Origin: Prinia subflava
Taxonomy: Eukaryota > Chordata > Aves > Passeriformes > Cisticolidae
Assembly (NCBI RefSeq): GCF_021018805.1
Contig: NC_086248.1
Span: 24,870,922 to 24,934,921, forward strand
Length of the DNA stretch: 64,000 nucleotides
Direction: 5' to 3'
Shown here: positions 25,501-40,500 of the stretch, piece after piece
How positions within the stretch are numbered: position 1 is the stretch's first letter
Layout of the letters: every line of letters begins with the position of its first letter
Translations under genes and position numbers: made by a program
Notes under the pieces: generated by a model
Database searches by the model: none
What the model saw: the letters and a program-made list of their open reading frames with translations, nothing else
What the model was told of the DNA's origin: nothing

Positions 25501-28500
25501 TAAGATCCCCTTTCAAAACAGATAAAATGTATATAGGCAGAATAGACTGCTGTGAAACAAGACTTCTCTAAGGTCTTCACTTAACTAGTCCCTTTCACTA
25601 TGATGTTTAATAAAATGGTATTGTGGTAAAATACTTTTTAATAGTAAGAAACCAATCTTCCTACCTTGAATGTATTCAGCTGCTGATTAATAGCTTCTGT
25701 TTCCATTCCAACAGGACCTTGTGACTCTTCACGTTCTTCAGCTCTCCCAAGCAGAGTAGAAAATTCTTTTAGCTTATTGTAAAACTCCTCAACACGGCAA
25801 ATAGTGCCCTCCACTTGTTCTTCCCTGGCTTTTGCTCTGTCTAGTAGCTTGTTGCACTGTTTGTTTAGAGCTTCCAAGTCTCTCTTTATACCAACAAGAT
25901 CAGGAGAAGCTTCAGCTTCTGTGGCTAGCATAATTTTACAGTTTTTATTAGCATTTTCATTATTCATTATAAGATCCTCCAACTTGTTCATGAAATGTTT
26001 TATGTCCTCTCTCTGTGACTGCAGTACCTTGAGATCTCTCCCCACTGGAGCCATGCTATCAAGCTCATCATCAAACTCTGCAAACTGAGAGAACATCTCT
26101 CGAATGCTGTTTTGGAAATGGCCAATTCCCTGAAGTTTGGTCTCTAGGAATGAGCACCTATCCTCAACTTGCTGCTTCACTGCAGTGTATTCTTGCTCCA
26201 AAGATTCAGCTTGGAGTAAGAGGTCAGAAACACCTGCTGAATCAGAAGCTTCTATCACCAGGTCTTGGGCAAGCTTTTTTGCCAAATCAACGTGAGGCTT
26301 TAAAGCTTGCAAGGCTTTCTGCTGGGCCTGCATAATTGTCAGGTGTTTGTTACTGAATGACTGAGGTCCAAGTGAGTCATGAGCTTCCAGATGCTCTTTG
26401 GCACTTTTAAGTTGTCTTTCAGTTTCCCTGGATGAGTCCTGAAACTCTTTCAGTCTTTGTGCCATATTCTCCAAGCACTCTCTCTTCTTGTGTAACTGTT
26501 CTGTAACCACTTTCACATTCTGATTCAGCACCTTAGTTTCTTCTTGTACAATTTCTTTATCTGTTTCACTTGCATTAAGCAAACTTTCAGCAGAATTATT
26601 TAATAGTTCCACCATCCCATGGTGTTTATCCAGGTCCTTCTGCCATGCCCTCACCTGAACAATAGAATCCTCTATTTCAACAGGGTTTATGCCAACTTTT
26701 AATTCACACAGATTGCTTTGGCACTTCTCTATCCATGGCTGCAGATTTTCTACATGCTGCTTATATTTGAGGGCTTTCTCCAGACAATCTGCTAATTTAT
26801 CTTCTCTTTCTTTTACCTGTTTATTCATTTCATCCCAGTTATTCTTGAGTGTGGCAATTTGGGATTGTAACTCTGCTTTGTCATCTCCTTGAGTCCTCTG
26901 TAAGATACTTTCTCCTTCTGCAACAATTCTTTCATATGAACTAATCTGATCAATCATTGTCTTCTTAAAATCTTTCTGTTCTTCAATTAGTGATTGCAAG
27001 GCATCAAGTTTGGCTGACACGGGACGAGCCTGGTTCAGCTCTTCCTTCTTTTTGCTTAGCCAGGCCTGAAAGTCCTTCGACATTTGCTGGAACTGATGAG
27101 AAGTGGCATACGCTGACTGAAGCTGCTGAACATGGTTATCTGCAAAGGAGAAGGCAGCACAGAGGTTCACTAGCAGAACCTGCTAGTATTCAGGGAAAAA
27201 TAATAACTAACATTGATTCTATTATGCATGATCATTAATTTAAAGAAAACCAGTCCTTAGTATGTGGAGTTTGACTGGCAGACAACCAAGTTTCTTGCAA
27301 GGGGCAGACTCATTCCTGTAATGCAGAAGAGCAGTGAAGGCATTAGGACATGAATCAAATGAGGTGAACTTATCCAGTCTGTGTCTACATGGATCCCATT
27401 TGGCAAACACACAATTGTGCTTCATGGTACTACGAAGTGTAAGCACAGGTAAAATTAGGTGTATAACCTAGTAGCACCTAACTCATGGCCTACAGGGAAT
27501 ACATGTTCCTAGGGAGATTCTTTGAAATTGCTTGTGACCAGAGGAAATAAAAAACCCCAAACTGAGGCTGCTAGGGAGAAGAAAGTATGACATAGCTTGC
27601 AATGCATTACTTCTTGCAATTCTTTCTTGCTCAGTTCTGTTGTTCACAAGGTAAGGAAAGGCTGCAGACTACCAGCCCCCTTCTCTCACAGGCAGTTTTA
27701 TACAATTACCACTGTTTTTGACTAAGCCATTAACTGGTGTTTGCCTAGAAATTATCATTTTGGCTAATACTCTGCCCCTATGAAGTTAGCTCAATGAACA
27801 GCATCCTCTTTTGGCATTCTAATTCAGTGAGGATGCACCTGAAGGAAGACATGACAGAAGCAGCCTTGCTATTTTACTCTAAGTTCTCTCCCAAACTATT
27901 CACTAGACATCCCAAGCATTATCCTTATCTTTTCTTTTCAAGGCATGGGGATTCTTCTAAATTCTAATGTACAACTGCTTGGGGGCTGGACTGCATAGAG
28001 AGCTGGCACCAGGTTTAGTTCACTCAACACGTCTATCACAAACTTTTGCCTTACTTTATGCCTTAATTACTGTTTTTCTTTAAATAAATACTAACCTGAT
28101 TTTTGCTCGATATCCTTAAATGATTTTAAGATGCCGTCTAACTGTCTTGTAAGTTCTGCTTTCAAATACTCTTCCCCAACCAGTGCTGACAGCTCTTCAC
28201 AAAGAGCTTGTGCTGCATTTATATTCTTCATTTCCTGTTCTATTTCCTCCTTCATCTCTTTAGCAATTTCCAGCTGTTGCTTCACAGCATCAGGTTGTGT
28301 ACTCACAGCCAGGCTGCTGCTGAGTTTACTATCCAAGGCACTTAGCTTATCAGACAGACTTCTGAGTAAACTTTGATACTCTGTGCTTTTCACAATGGCT
28401 TGGTCAATTCGGTCACATCTCTTCTTCAGCTGGCTGGTTAGACTGTCCCACTTTTGTGCCACAGCTGCCAGCTGCTCTTTTACAATTTCATGTGAGGGTG

Positions 28501-31500
28501 GATGTTCTCCAGGTCTCTCCAGAATCCCCTGCCCAGCCACAGTTAACTGCTCATACTGTGGTTTTCTGGTGTCAAACTCTTTGAGCAGAATCTAGGAGAA
28601 AAAGGGAATTTTAAAATTAATTGACTTCATGAGAAAAAAATGTGCTTCTGACAAAAAACCATGTAGAATTTGTTGTAGCTAAGCTCTATTATTGAGTGTT
28701 TCCAAGTTTAAAAAGCCAATGAAATAAATGTCCCTTCTACATAAACTGTGTTGTTTCCAAGTATTTACATCAAAGAAACAGAAAAAAATGGGGTGAATTT
28801 ACACATCATCTAATTCAACCAGGAGATACAAGTAAATGAACTCTGTTAATACCACAGTAATTAACCACACAAAGCAAAATAAGTGCTGTTTAGTTTCAAG
28901 TAATATCTTCTTTCCTAGACAGTTTTGACACTTGTCTTAAGGAAGAACTTCTAAGAAGATGTATTCTGACATAGTATCACAAAGTTTAATTATAGAAGAG
29001 AGACTATTTGGCTAATTCACAAAATGACTGAATGTGTAGTGTAAGACCTTTTAAGTTAATATCACTGGTTCTCAGTATTTTCTTTTTTAACAGTAAGACA
29101 CAGTGCTTGCAAAAGGGACAAATATAATGGTTTTACTTTACAGAATATTCCAAACCCTTTCTAAGTCCATTAGGTTGAACTTCTAAGGACTGTGAAGTGA
29201 TACATGGTAGTTTTATGCCATCTGTCTAGACTTCTGAAGCCCTTTAAAGCTAATATTGAGTCATAGTATTTCACATAGTATTAGAACATAGTTTATGTTT
29301 TAAACACTTTATTTTAAACAATACTGATATTAAAGCTTTAATAACACTTTTTTTTTTCAAAAACAAACATTTTCCCATCAGTTTAGAGTAACTTCCAGCA
29401 ATAGAAATGTTTGAAATTAAATTTTCTACCTTCTGCAACCTCATCAGATTTCACATTTGCTTTCTTTTGTCTGCACTTTGCTGTGTGGCTGTCAGTAAAT
29501 TACTGCACTTTTTCATTATACTTCTTCTTCTGTCTTTGACCCTCTTGGCCCCATATCTATCCACAGTACTGCATTTCAGTTGCCCTCATATTTTTGTTAG
29601 CTACTGGAACAGTCAAGGGAATAAAATCTCAAAAAGCTAGTTCTAACCACAGACTAAACATGAGCAATGACAGTAAAATGTCAAATTAATAAAATTTAAA
29701 GGTCTTTCTGCTGTAAAAAAACCACAGTATGGTCAAAACAGAAAGATGTGTCAGAGGATCAATGTCTCCTCATGATTTTTCTTTACCTGTTCTGACCTCT
29801 TTTCACTCTTATGATAATTTTTTCTTTTAATTATTGTAGTCAAGTATGACATAAGCTGATACATAAAGATAAACAAATCTAATGGCTTATACTAACCATG
29901 CTCTGCTCTAGATGCAAAATAGCACTTTGCTGATAGCAAAAAGGCAGAAGAAACTTAAGTCAATTATGTGTTGGCACTACTCACCTGAACCTGTTGCTTT
30001 TGTGTATTCAGCATATTAGGATCAATTGATAATGGTCCCAGCACACTGACCATTAGCTCCTTTTCTACAAGCCAGTGCTTTAGCTGAGCTTCTGCTGTCT
30101 GGAACTGGATCAGGTAATTTGAAGACTCCTCCAGTTTTTGTTGTCTCTCAGATGTAACTTGATTGAGTTCTTTCCATTTGGAATCTAACAATGATAATGT
30201 TAAAATATTGCATGCATGTTCTAGTGGATGGATTGTGAGAGCAGACTATATATGAAACATAAACAGAGCTCTCTCATAAGGCTTCATGCTGATTAACTCC
30301 AGATGCCTTATTGCAGTGACTCTGCAAATAACATCTTTTAAAAGTCAGACTCACATACACTTGGATGACAGTCAGCCACGTGTGGAATTTTTTAGAGCAA
30401 TGAATATTAAACATGTAATAAAATTATATTAGAATATTACTAAATGAAATAGCCCCAAATTTAGGCTTTGGTCTTAAATTATATAGAAGGCAAAGGGTTC
30501 CACTCAGTTATAACTCAGGTGCTTGATTTAGACAGCCAAATCTCTATGCTTTTCCAGTAATAAAGGGTGATCAGAAGTCCAAAATTAGGCTTCAACTCTG
30601 AACAGCCCTCTGAAAAAGCCTAGCTCTTTCAAATGTCTGTATCATTTATCTAAAACCATTCATCTAAAACATCTAAACCAGGTACCTAAAGACAGGAAAT
30701 GAGGGTACTTCTGCAGATAGGTATTTCAAAAGCACTGGGTGAGCTTAGGTTCACACCTCCTCAGTCTTTTCCTCTATGGCAAGTGGCTTCCAGAGCAGCC
30801 TTTTGAGTGTCAATCTTGTAACTTCACCCTTCCCCTCTGTGATACTGTCACTGCTTGCTCAGTCAGCTCTGGTATTTTGCTAACTCTCTTTGTCCCAGAT
30901 TTTCATCCCTTGTTTTTACAGGTCTTTTTGCTGCTTTACAGTTCTCTGCTCATTCTGTATTAATCCTCTTTCAACACAATTAAAGGTCTGTTGGACACCT
31001 TACCTGCTACTTAAATTTTTCAGAGTTTCTCTTACAAGCTGGACAGACTGGAAAAATTCTCAGCTTCAAAATTACTGTTGGTGTAGCAATGAAAATGCCT
31101 ATCACTTTGAAACAAGATTGACATACAATGCTATTGACCAATAATTTAAGTATGACTAACATAAAAAGAATTTTTAAAAGCTCATGACAATTATGCGCTG
31201 CAATATCTCAAAATGTATTGACCAAACATGGTCACTTTCTTTTTTTTATTGGCTTTTTAAAAATATTTCAACAAAATTTATACAGTTTTAGAAAACAGCA
31301 AAAAACCACCAAACCCACAAAATGCCAAAAGTTCATGGGGAAAATACATGCAGAAGAGCACTACAAACAACTCAAACCATTCTCTACATGAAACTAGAAT
31401 CCCCTTAATTTGTTATATTTTGTAAAAAGAAAAAAAAAAAAAATTTGTAACTGGGCAGTCAAGTTTTAGCTGCACACCATTTGAAAAAGATAAAGCCTTT

Positions 31501-34500
31501 AAAACGGAGTCAAGCTATAGCTTGTGCAATAATACAAATTCAAAGCCCACGGACATCACTGGAATTACTTCAGATCTACATGCTTGCAAATGGAGTTATT
31601 TCCACAGAATTTAGGTGGTAAGAGGAAACAAGGCATTAAAAATACTTGTTATTGGTAATGAATAAAAAAACTCATAATAAAACAACTTCTAAATCAGTCT
31701 GAGTGAGCTATAATATAGCTTTATTGAAGTACCTATTTTATCCAACGTTTGTCTCCACTTAGGTGCCTCAGGAGAGTCAGGGTTCTTCTCCAACAGCTCT
31801 GTAACTTTGTCCTTTAGTTCTTGCACTTTATTTGCACTTTGCTTTAATTCAGTTTCAAAAAGCTGAAAATTTAGGTGATAAAATAAATAAATAAGAGACT
31901 AAAGAAGAATGGTGAAGTTTTCAGTCCATAATATTGAGGTGACAAACATGAAAATAAAAAATAAATATCTAGCCTGTATATACTAGTTTTCTGCTATGAA
32001 TCCCAAAATACCTTACAATGACATATGTTGCTAGTCCTAGTCAATGTTTTTGGAAGACAGAACCTGACAGATATAAACTATATTAATAATTATTGCTTAA
32101 TTTGAACAAATGACTGAACTAGAATTCAGATAAATAAGATTCATTAGGTCCCATCATATTCACATATATTTGGAATCTATTTGCATACAGAAAGCAAACT
32201 GACTAATGCAAAGTACAGCTCACAGCAGAAATAATCCAGCTAGCTCTGACAGAGAGGAGTGTGGTGTGGCCTCATTTACCTCAGTAGCAGTCCTGCTATC
32301 ACAGACAGATTATTTAGTGTACATTCCCTAAACCCATGGTTTAAAGAGAATCAGAGTTTTAAGTGTAAACCTAACATAAGACTCAGATATTTCAGCAAAT
32401 CCTAATTAATGCTGTTCTTGCTGACAGAAGTGAATATTTCTTATATGCCTGGCAAAGGGCTCTTATATGACTGTTCTTAGGTAAAAAAGCTTGCCTCATG
32501 GAGCTGCTTTTTAATTATCCAAAACCCTCAAAAATAAACACTGAACAAACTGTACTTGATTTAGAACTTCTAGTAGGGGGTCCAGTGCATCAGATGACTC
32601 TTGCCTGAGCACTCACTCAGTTTTCCAACTATTTGTGAATACTTTTCTATTACTACACTGTGGGTTAGATGATCATGATAGCTTTGTACATTCTCCGTTA
32701 AGAAAAAAGAGCTGGTTTTCTTTCACACTTAATCTGAATTTTAGGATTGAATGTTATCCAACTCTGAGGAAATTGGTAGCTGGTCAGGTTAATTTTTAAG
32801 GGTGACTCGTCAAATATAAAAGAAACTCAGTTAAATCTAATTCTGTCTTTGTTTATATACAGTCACAAGCCAGAAAAGAATTTTCCCTATCCATTACATT
32901 TCCCTTTATAGATGAACCTTACATGTGTAAATATTGTCCTTCATTGCTAGGGAAGCATATGTCTCTAGTGCTGAAACAGGACAGAAGCTCACTGCTGATT
33001 CAGTGGTTTTCTCCTATCAATAATAAAGGGGGAAGGAGGCTGTTGTGCAGCTATATAACTTAACAAGCATGACAGGGCTGCTGAAGAGAAACACTGCCTT
33101 GGAACAGACATAAGCTGCTGCAGCTGCAGGGACCGGGAGGTCTGTGGAGTGTCAGTGAGCCAGCAGCTGCAGGAACAGCTTTTGGACAGATACAGCCCTT
33201 CAGATATTACAAATAATCTATTATAGACCTCTAAACCACTAAGATCAAAAAAGTTTATTGCATAATCAGTATAGCCTCACCTTTTCAAACTGTCCAAATA
33301 AAATTATTATTTTCTGACCTGCAAAACTCATTCTCTCTGACACAGTGCTCCTTTACTCCACTGACACAGTTTGCCAGATTTGCTCTAAGCCTGACTAATA
33401 TGCTTAGTAGGATCATTTAAATACTCTCTTCAACATTAAGCTAGGCTGAAATATCAGTTATTTCATAGCATCTGCCTAGTAACTATAAGAAAAAGTATTT
33501 GTTTGAAGGCACAAAGTACCTTATGTTGCTCTACTTGGGCTTTAACTGCTTCACTATCTGTTGGAGCAGCTTCCCAGTCTGATGCAGTTTTGTCCATTTT
33601 TTGCAACCAATGCATCATCGAGGCCGATTCTTCCTGAATATTTTGCATTTTTGAAAGCATACTTTCTAGTTCCGAAATCTTTCCATTCAATAAAACTCCC
33701 AAATCTTCATAGCTGTGATTTACATTAGACACAGCTTGTTGAACACTTGTCAGTTCTGTAAAGAGAGGTGCACGAAGACTGCGTTAGAAGTTACAAGCCC
33801 CTGAAACAACACTGAATGTACTAAACAGTATTGAACAGTACTCTGAGTTACAGTAGCTAATAGTCCCCCTAATAAGAAGTCACTTAATATGTTAGAGTTA
33901 TTTCCAATCCATTCTAAATGTGGCAGCTCTACATCTGAATGAGCTAATATAAGTTAGCATTTGCAAGTACTTATCTCACAGAAATCATTATTTCAATACA
34001 TACAAGTGCACAGACATGTTTCACTCTTTCTAACCATTGCTGTTTTAGTATTTTAAGTAACAATTCCATGACCAAAAGTTGAACATACTGGGCTACAGTT
34101 CAGCTACTGTGAAGTCTTTATATAAAATTTCCTTTGTTTCTATGAAAGAGTTGGTCACAGGGATACAAGTCTATATAAAATGGGTGGTTTTGTATACATA
34201 TATTTGTGTATATGCATGTTGTGAATGCTGATGGGTGTTGAAGTTTCAATTCCCATTGAAAGGTATTTCTCAAAAGTCATGTCTTATATTAAAATAGCCA
34301 TCCCCGTATACATTTATAAAAGTATATATTGATTCAGAAAACAAGGCCAGATTTGGTTGGTCTTCAAAGAAAATAATGAGATAGGTATTGTCATAATTAC
34401 TTATAATATCATGTCCTAGTCAATGTAGTTGTCTTGTGATGGTGATGTGAAATTTCAGTCTAATAATGACAGCTACAGATTTATGCAACATTTAAAAAAT

Positions 34501-37500
34501 ACTTCCATATTTAACAGTAATTGGCAAGCAACATTTCTTTATTACATGCTGAAATTTTTACTGACCTTTATTTTTCAAGAAATCCTGAGTTCCTGGAGCT
34601 CCTCCTTCACCATTTAAAATTGTGCCACCTGTAGATCAAAGGAGATGAAGCCTCTTGCTTATCTGAGCCTCTTCCCACCAAAACCCCAGCATTTCATTTC
34701 CTCTTCAAAGCAGCATGGTCCATAGCTGTCATTACAACATCAAGTACGAAGCTCCTGCCAGGCAGTACCACAAGGTATCGCCCAGGCAGAGCACATGCAC
34801 AGTGGGTGGGGTGTACATGCATGCACTTACAAGGGTGCACATGTGTGTGCTGTATCAGCAGCCCTACTGCTCACAATTCTCCACTCAACAACTGACCAGG
34901 TTGTTTCGTTTGTGCCAAAGCTTTATGCCTTAGCTATGAGGCCTATTCACATCCAGACTGCTAACATCACTTTCTTCCTCTCCCCCAAAGGACCCTGCTC
35001 CCTACTGAGAACACGGCAGGTATAGCCTGGGAGACAACGAACTGGCAAATGCTGCAACTGAGGAGGGCACTAAACATTAAACTTCAAAGAGGCCCAGAGT
35101 GCTTATTGCAGATACCACAGCCAAAGGGTAAACTTTGGGCACCTTTACCCACCAGGGAAGTGGCTGAGATACAATTCCTGGAGGTATTTTAAAAACATGT
35201 ATATGTGCCATTTGGGGACATGGTTTTTAGTGCTGGACTTGGAGTGCTGAGTTAATGTTTGGACCTTATGATCTGAAGGGTCTTTCCCAACTTGAAAAGA
35301 TTGTATGGTTTATGTGCATTGTAACTGCTCAGAAAGCTCTCGAAACCAACTGGATTAATCCCTCCCTATCTTATCATAAGTAAGACTCAAGCATGTGCTC
35401 CATGACAGGAATTGCCATGTGGCACTCTTACACCTGAAGTCCTTACTGTCACTTGGAGGCAGCTGCTCACCTAGGCAGCTCTACTAATTACCCATAATAT
35501 CAGAGCCTCTGAAACCAGAGCTAATGGGCTTTGTCAAGTGGAGTCAGACCAAAGAGCAGGGCCACATGATCACACTGCAGAACTGCAAGGAGGATCACTT
35601 CCCGCTCCCCTGCACATATGTATTCCCAGCAGAGCAATTAACAGAGGAGGATTAATGGTTGCCTTGGAAAAGGCTGTGCATCCAGCCCCCAGTACCAGCT
35701 GGGCAGTGAGGACTACATTAGTGGCAGCTGGAGGATGGCAAGAGAAAACAAACCAGATAAGAGAAGTCACAGGCTGCAGCCAGAGTCCTGTAGATCTTCA
35801 CGCTCTTTTAGCTGGACTCTGGTATTTATAACTGCGATAAACTGATACACAGTACAGCTCTTGTTAAGGAGGGCAAATGTTCTGGTCTCGAGGATTATAG
35901 CTGCTCTTATGTGATAGCTTTTTAACTATTTTTTCTATCTGGATGCATAGGAGTAGAAAAGGGGCAGCGGAATGAGCCCAAATAGATCATAGAAGATTCC
36001 AAAATGTTCTTTGAAAGATTTTTATTTAAAGTTCATAAAAAACCAAAACCAGAAGCAGCTATTACAAAGGGAAATAACAAAGTGTTCTCCTTTTGCCCAA
36101 TAGGTATCCTCTGTCAGTCCCCAACCTCCCAGTCATTTGCAGATGACCAATGAAGGCCAACATATTTGAATTTATTTCCAGACCTAGTCAGTTCAAGAAT
36201 TGACTGAAAATGTGCTTATTGCAATTAAAATGTCCAATGTCCTTAAATTATGTCTGGAATGATACTTGGCAGAATTACTGGTTTCTGTAAAAAAATACTA
36301 GAGTAATTTTACTACTAGAGTAAAAAAAAATCACGTTGCTATCTTTAAATTATGATTACTAGTAGAATTTAGCTGAAGGTCTAGACAGAAAATACATTTT
36401 GGCCCAGGAAAATCACACTGAGATACAAAGTTGATTCCCTTCTGTGCTGTTGTTTCAACTAAAACACTGACTCATACTAATTATGATATCATATTAGGAT
36501 GAATACATTTACCTATGTCCATTTTTTGTATAACCCATCTCCTCATTACCCTTCTAACAAAAACTCCACGACTCCACAAACCTTTCTGTGTTTCCTTGGT
36601 GTCACAGAGCAGCCTGCTGGCCATTAAATAGGTATCTCTGTGCAGGTACATCAGAGCTGGCAAAACAAGGTTTGTATTTCCCCTGCTTGAGACTTGATGG
36701 ATATGTGAGGCACCAAACATTGATCAGAATTAAGTCAATTTCTCATTCTCAGAAGCTTTCTGGGATGATTTGAAGGCAACTGTGGTACTGTCATTTTATT
36801 CACTAGCTGGGAATTACATAACAGCTCTAGGACACGTTAAATTTTTGCAGTATTTTGGCAGAGTAAAACAATGAGAATGTGTGCTGAATTACTACAGCAG
36901 CTACACAGTTTAAATACAATCACAGCAAACAATGGTCAGAAGAGACATGGCTGAATGTTTTCTTACAAGCCATAATATTCCGAATAATAATCCAAGGGTG
37001 AAACAGTATTAATTTTTGTCTTAAAGGTTTTAAAAATTCTTGGAATTCTAGGCTTACCTGATTATACAAAAGCATACCTGATTTGGCAACTGCTCTCAGT
37101 TTTGCAGGAGAAGTCACAGCAGTGATTAAGTTACACAGCAAAGTTCCTCTGCTATTCATTTTTTGCAGTTCAGGTGCCTTTAATGTCCATTCATCTTTTA
37201 AATTCTGATTAAGAAAGACAGTAATTGGTTCATTACAAAACTGACTTCAGACTTCAGAGAATTAATTAACTTTGCTGTTTAGGAATCTGTTGCAAAACAT
37301 ACAAAGTAAATGGGAATGTAAAGGCAGACTGCAAGCCCCCTAGCCCTAATTACTGTGACTGCTTACACCTTAAATCTGTATTTTAGTATTGCCTTATTTC
37401 CTTCAGCCAGATTTCACTTCTCCTACAAAAGCTTACCAATGTATCTTCCAAAGGTTTCTTTAACTCCTCTGTATTCAGAGAGGGCTGTGCTGCTGGAATT

Positions 37501-40500
37501 CGTTCTGTTGTCTCTTTTATCCATTTCTTTAATGATTCTACAAGGAGCTCAAAAGAATCCATTTGCTTCTGACAAGATGATACATCCTCTTCTCTAGACA
37601 ATTAAAGACAAAGGAATAACAGTATTTCTTCTAATAACTAAATCAACAAATATTATTAATCTGGTATTACTATTCGTAAATTCTATGTGTCAAAAAGCTA
37701 ATTTTATGGATATAAATAAATGTGCAAAACCTAGTCATACTGTAAAGGTAACTTCTGTGGAATCTCTTACAGTTTTTCCAGTTTTCCTTTGCAGCCTGAT
37801 ACCAAATAGTACTCTAAAGCAATATACAGAAGTAGCAATTTATGTTCTATCACAGAGAGGAGAAGTAGGATTTTCTTAAAATTGCCAGAATCCTGTAAAT
37901 GTCACAAAATTTGAAAAATTACTTATCTTTATGGCCCTTTTTAGAGCTCTTGGGCCAGACAGACTAACTACAGAGGCATTTTCAAATAGAATCTTTTCCT
38001 TCCAGTAAAAAAACCCCTTACTTACTCTGGTCAACTGCAGTATCTTGAGATTGTATAAAAAAGGATAGCAGTAATCACAACATTCACACTGTTGAAAATG
38101 CCTTGATTATTCAACTTACTTTTCTTTTATTGTCTCCTCTACCTCTTTGAATTTCTTTGACAGGGCATTTACTTTTTCTAATACCAGTGCTTTATCTCCA
38201 GGAAGAGCATGGAATGAAAGTTCTTCAAGGAGCTGCTTCAGAACTTCCAGATCTTTCTTGTGTTGTGCCAATTCTACACTAGCTTCCTGCAAAATAGGAT
38301 TACATTCTTCATGTTAGACTTTACAATCAATGTTCAAAATGGAACTCTTGATTTTAGCTAAACAACCAATGCTGGGAAAAAAAAACACCATGCCTTCTTA
38401 TTTAAGGCATGTGTCTTATTTAATCACTCAGCTGAGTTAGACTAAGAAAGCACAACACATACAAATTGAATGCTACAGTACCTGCATGTATTGAGACACT
38501 TCACTGACATCCTTTCTTGGTGCCTCCGTCTCACTTAGTGCCTGGTTTTTCTCATCTAGGAATGATTGAAGTTTTGTTGACAGACCTTCAAATAACTCCA
38601 CTTTAGTTTTCAATTCCTCCATTTTCATAAGCTTCTCTCTATGCTTGTTACTTGCTTCAGAAAAGCGTCCTGCAAGTTCACTCATTCTAGCCTGCAGTGA
38701 GGATGCAGTGGATGGATCTGCTGTCTCCATGAACTTCTTCACTTTCTCATTCATGGTGTTTATACTGCTTTGGCGACCTGCTAGGTCTTGTTCTAGCATC
38801 TGAAACATACATGGACTACTTTGTATTACTTGCAACTAAATGTTAAGAATGAAATTCATCTACCAAATAAAGCAACAAATCACTACAGCTAGACCATCAG
38901 TGTCATCTAGTTCAGCTACAAAAATCCTTATCAGCAGTTTCACTTCACACAAGAGTCCTCTTTAGTAAGTATTTTGAACCCATAAAAGGTGCCAACCTAA
39001 GATTTTAATTCTTTCTTTAAATCTGAATTATCCAACAAATGTTTCTTTTTTCAAAGAATGCTACTTACAATGCTTTTACTAATAATGTCCTGAATAGCAG
39101 CAGAATTCAAAGGCACTTGATCTTGTTCTTTAAGGCTCTTTTCAACTCCTTCCATCCAATCCAGCATTTCATCCAAACCATCCTGCACACTTAGGGATCG
39201 TGTCAGAGTTACTTGAAGCTTCTCATTCCTTTCATTCACAGATTTGGATAAATTGTCATATCTTTCCACAATATCATCTGATAAAGAGAAGACATATTTC
39301 AATTTTTTCCTCTAGCCAAACTAAGCTTTTAGCTTACTTCATCAGCACATGGCAGTTGAGTCAAAAATTGCTACATTAGAATTAAGAAAAAATGTCAGCT
39401 TTAGTCTGTAAAAACATGGAAGCAAAGACAAACAACTTCAAACAGAACCAAGAAACACACTGGACAAGGGAAATGAGGGAGTAGCATACAGCTGCAGTGC
39501 CCAATGCTTCCCTGTAGCTCTAGCTTAAGACAGCTGTTGACTGTTCCCAAGAAATAAAACAGCAGAGTATTAAGACAGCTCTTCTACAGTTATGTCTCTT
39601 ATGTTATTGTGAGATCTGAGAGGTTCTTCCAGATGGTTCTTCATTAGACAGCCAACATTTTCAAAATAACTCTCTGAAAGTTACAAGCCCCATGTACCTC
39701 CCATAGAGTTTTATCACCAACTCCAAAGAGTCAAGCCACAGTTGTTTTATTTTGTTGTTCTGCAAGTTACTTATGGGATTCCATGAAGAGATCGCTGTGT
39801 GATACAGAGAGAGCATCTTCAAACTTCAGACAGTGGTGAATGTCATGCTGTGCTACTTCTCTCAATTGATAGGAAAGAGTATTAGGTGTAAGTGGTAAGG
39901 TTTGGGTAGTGGTAAGTTTTTTTGGCTCGTGTGAGAGGAGGTCAGTGGCTGCCCCATGGAAAACACAGATGGTTCCAGCCAGCTCCAGCTGACCCATCTC
40001 AGGGCACAGCTGAGCTCCTCAGCCAAACTGGTGGTGCCACTGGAAAAACGTATTCAGAAAAGGGAAAACACTGTATGGGAATGAGAAATGAGGGAAAAGA
40101 AAGTATGAAAACAGCCCTGCAGACATGAAGGTCAGAGAAGAAAGAGGTAGAATAGATGTTCCAGGTGCTGGAGCAGAGAATCTCCTGAAGCCTGCGGAGG
40201 ATAGAGGAGCAGATAACCACACTGCAGCACACAGAGGACCCACGCTAGAGGAGGTGGATGTTTCCTTAGGAAAACACAGCCTACATCCATACTGGAACAA
40301 TATTAGCCTGAAAGATTTCAGCCTGTGGAGAGGTCCCTCACCAGAGTTTCCCCTCACCAGGGGAAATGTGTGAGGAGGAAGCAGCAGCAGAGAAATTACG
40401 GACTGACCACAAGCATCCATCTCCCATCCACACTGCAGTGTTTGGCAGGGAGGAAGGGGGACTAGTTGGGAAGGAAGGAGTGATGGTAAGCCTGGAAAAA

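Larger units (their letters stand above)
19616..25664 (-). other. Interval between E22 and A1
   Basis: 6 kb: the CpG island (20.2-20.8 kb), a CR1 fragment (22.2 kb), the 27-bp tandem repeat (22.96 kb), a (TA)n run and a GT/CA-rich patch near 23,400. For long isoforms this is intron; for the short isoform it is upstream flank. Confidence 0.8.
28592..33519 (-). other. DST introns E20-E21, E19-E20 and E18-E19, around E20 and E19
   Basis: Three AT-rich introns of about 1.4, 1.5 and 1.7 kb, with A runs near 31,430. No elements recognised apart from the exons listed. Confidence 0.78.

Noticed and set aside
28790..28835. Possible inverted CR1 tail (ACATCATCTAATTCAACC)
   Set aside because: Only a short resemblance with no matching flanks; the same applies to a similar string near 38,895.
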